19,634 nt of DNA from the NCBI GenBank assembly GCA_018398765.1, contig JAHBMJ010001557.1:1-19634 (forward strand), in the 5' to 3' direction. Below are positions 18,468 to 19,634 of this stretch, piece by piece; position 1 is the first letter of the stretch; each line of letters opens with the position of its first letter. The notes below the pieces were generated by a model. The model searched no databases. It was not told the origin of the DNA and saw nothing but the letters and a program-made list of their open reading frames with translations. This stretch comes from Chromera velia. Taxonomy: Eukaryota > Sar > Chromeraceae. Position numbers and translations under genes: made by a program.

Positions 18468-19620
18468 AACGTACAAGCACTTAGCATCTTCGATCAGTTT
18501 CTTTTTTGAATTTTTTTCTTTTATCAAATTATTATACGGCCATGTCATGTTTATAGTGTCACCGAATTATATGTCACAATTAATGCTACCTAACCGCAAT
18601 GCGTTATATATCCATAAATATATCTGCTATAGTATGACCGCTTCACGCAGCGCGGCCTTTTTTATAGATTTCTTTAATTTTAGCTCTAATTCTGTCTGTC
18701 TAGCTCATGGCCGGTCGACGTTTTTTTTTCGATTCTCCGCTAGATTCTCCGTCAGACTGTGACAAGTTCTGTCGATCCTTGTGTGAAAGTTGTGTCGATC
18801 TGTTCAAAATTTCTCTCTAGCTTTCTCTTTTTTACTTTCTTCCTCTCTTTCCTCCCGCCTTCTGTGTTCGCGTGTGCATGGAGAGAGGTAGGAGGGATGA
18901 TGGGGCGGCTAGTGCGGCGGCAACAAATTCTCTCTTAATTCCGCCTCTCGACGATTCAGTCAGCTCTCACTCATCCGGGGAGGCATACCTCTGCAATGAG
19001 TCTGCATGCAGATGCAGACGTACAAGCTGGATGGCCAATTTAAGAGAGAATTAATCCGTTTGACCTGCATGCATGCCGGTTTCCGTTTGCCCTGTCGGAC
19101 CGTTCCACTTGACCCTTCTCTCTCTTCATAAGTACACAGATTTGATCGACTGATGCGGTCTCACAGGCAGTCAGGCAAAGCAATGCGGTTTGTCGATCCA
19201 TTAATTCCCCCCCCTCGAAATTAAATCCCGAGAGACGACGCACAGATCATACAGGCTGAAATAGACTAAACCAAACTAGTCAGTCCACTTCAACCAGGCA
19301 GGCATACAATGATGTATGCAGTTCTGCTTGATGCATGCATGGATCGATGAATGCGATCGGATGATCTTTTTCGATTTAAATTCGACCAAACATGCAGTGA
19401 GTCAGTAAGGGGACACACACACACTCACTCATAGTTCTCTTTCCTTCTTTCGACTTCGCTTTCGACTCGACCGATTGATTCATTGATTGATTGATGCGTG
19501 CACAACGCACGAATGCACATGCGGACAAAGAAACTCAACAGCCTGTCTGTCTGTCTGACGAGATGCAGACACGCTGCCTGCAAGAACAGTTCTGCATGGC
19601 TTTCTTTTCACATCTATCGC
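18468..19620. other. Right flank: AT-rich to about 18780, then simple-sequence DNA; no gene seen
   Basis: The AT-rich composition persists to about 18780 and then returns to balanced. A 60-codon open frame starting at 18872 has no recognisable domain. A pair of complementary words (ATTCTCTCTTAATT near 18928 and its inverse near 19037) could pair across about 95 bases. From 19040 on, words such as GCATGCATGC, GATCGATG and TGATTGATTGA recur. Nothing here supports a gene, though a first exon of a gene lying beyond the window cannot be excluded. Confidence 0.45.
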
Positions 19621-19634
19621 CCCCCCCCCCCCCC
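19621..19634. repeat. Poly-C run at the window end
   Basis: The last 14 bases are all C. A homopolymer at the very end may be where an assembly stopped. Shorter C or G runs occur elsewhere in the window, so it can also be real. Confidence 0.9.

Noticed and set aside
18872-19054. 60-codon open frame as a small gene
   Set aside because: No domain, no clear splice partners, and composition like the surrounding DNA.

Overview
The window looks like nuclear DNA of a microbial eukaryote. It carries three multi-exon protein genes with GT-AG introns (down to exons of 41 and 23 nt), one of them with an AATAAA signal, and its non-coding DNA is saturated with di- and tetranucleotide repeats. There is no operon structure and no bacterial ribosome-binding-site pattern. 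A protein with a starch-binding domain (CBM20) and long Ser/Glu/Lys-rich low-complexity stretches, next to repeat-dense introns, reminds me of free-living alveolates such as chromerids. That placement is an impression only; no marker gene settles it.

Layout. (1) Positions 340-1485, minus strand: the 5' three exons of an hnRNP A/B-like tandem-RRM RNA-binding protein. RRM1 is complete and RRM2 is cut by the window edge. Positions 1-339 are its third intron, ending in a GA-rich minisatellite. (2) Positions 1486-2723: a 1.2 kb spacer between two divergently transcribed genes. (3) Positions 2724-4587, plus strand: a two-exon gene for a 247-residue protein with a mitochondrial-type presequence and one C-terminal membrane helix. 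Its single intron is 1,120 nt and contains about 0.6 kb of nearly pure pyrimidine. (4) Positions 4588-7705: no supportable gene, with simple repeats and an AT-rich island at about 6230-6790. (5) Positions 7706-16727, plus strand: a nine-exon gene (one exon tentative) for a protein of about 1,800 residues. It has an N-terminal CBM20 domain, a huge charged low-complexity/coiled-coil middle, and an unrecognised but complex C-terminal region spread over seven small exons. (6) Positions 16745-18780: an AT-rich island holding two non-autonomous DNA transposons, each with terminal inverted repeats and an exact 8-bp target-site duplication. (7) Positions 18781-19634: simple-sequence DNA ending in a poly-C run.

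The three genes show no obvious shared pathway: RNA binding, a mitochondrial membrane protein, and a probable starch/glucan-associated scaffold. What unites the window is intron architecture. Most splice sites lie inside GTNN-type tetranucleotide arrays, intron sense strands are mostly pyrimidine-rich, and one intron of the CBM20 gene has both its donor and its acceptor duplicated locally, so that the alternative sites give immediate stop codons.
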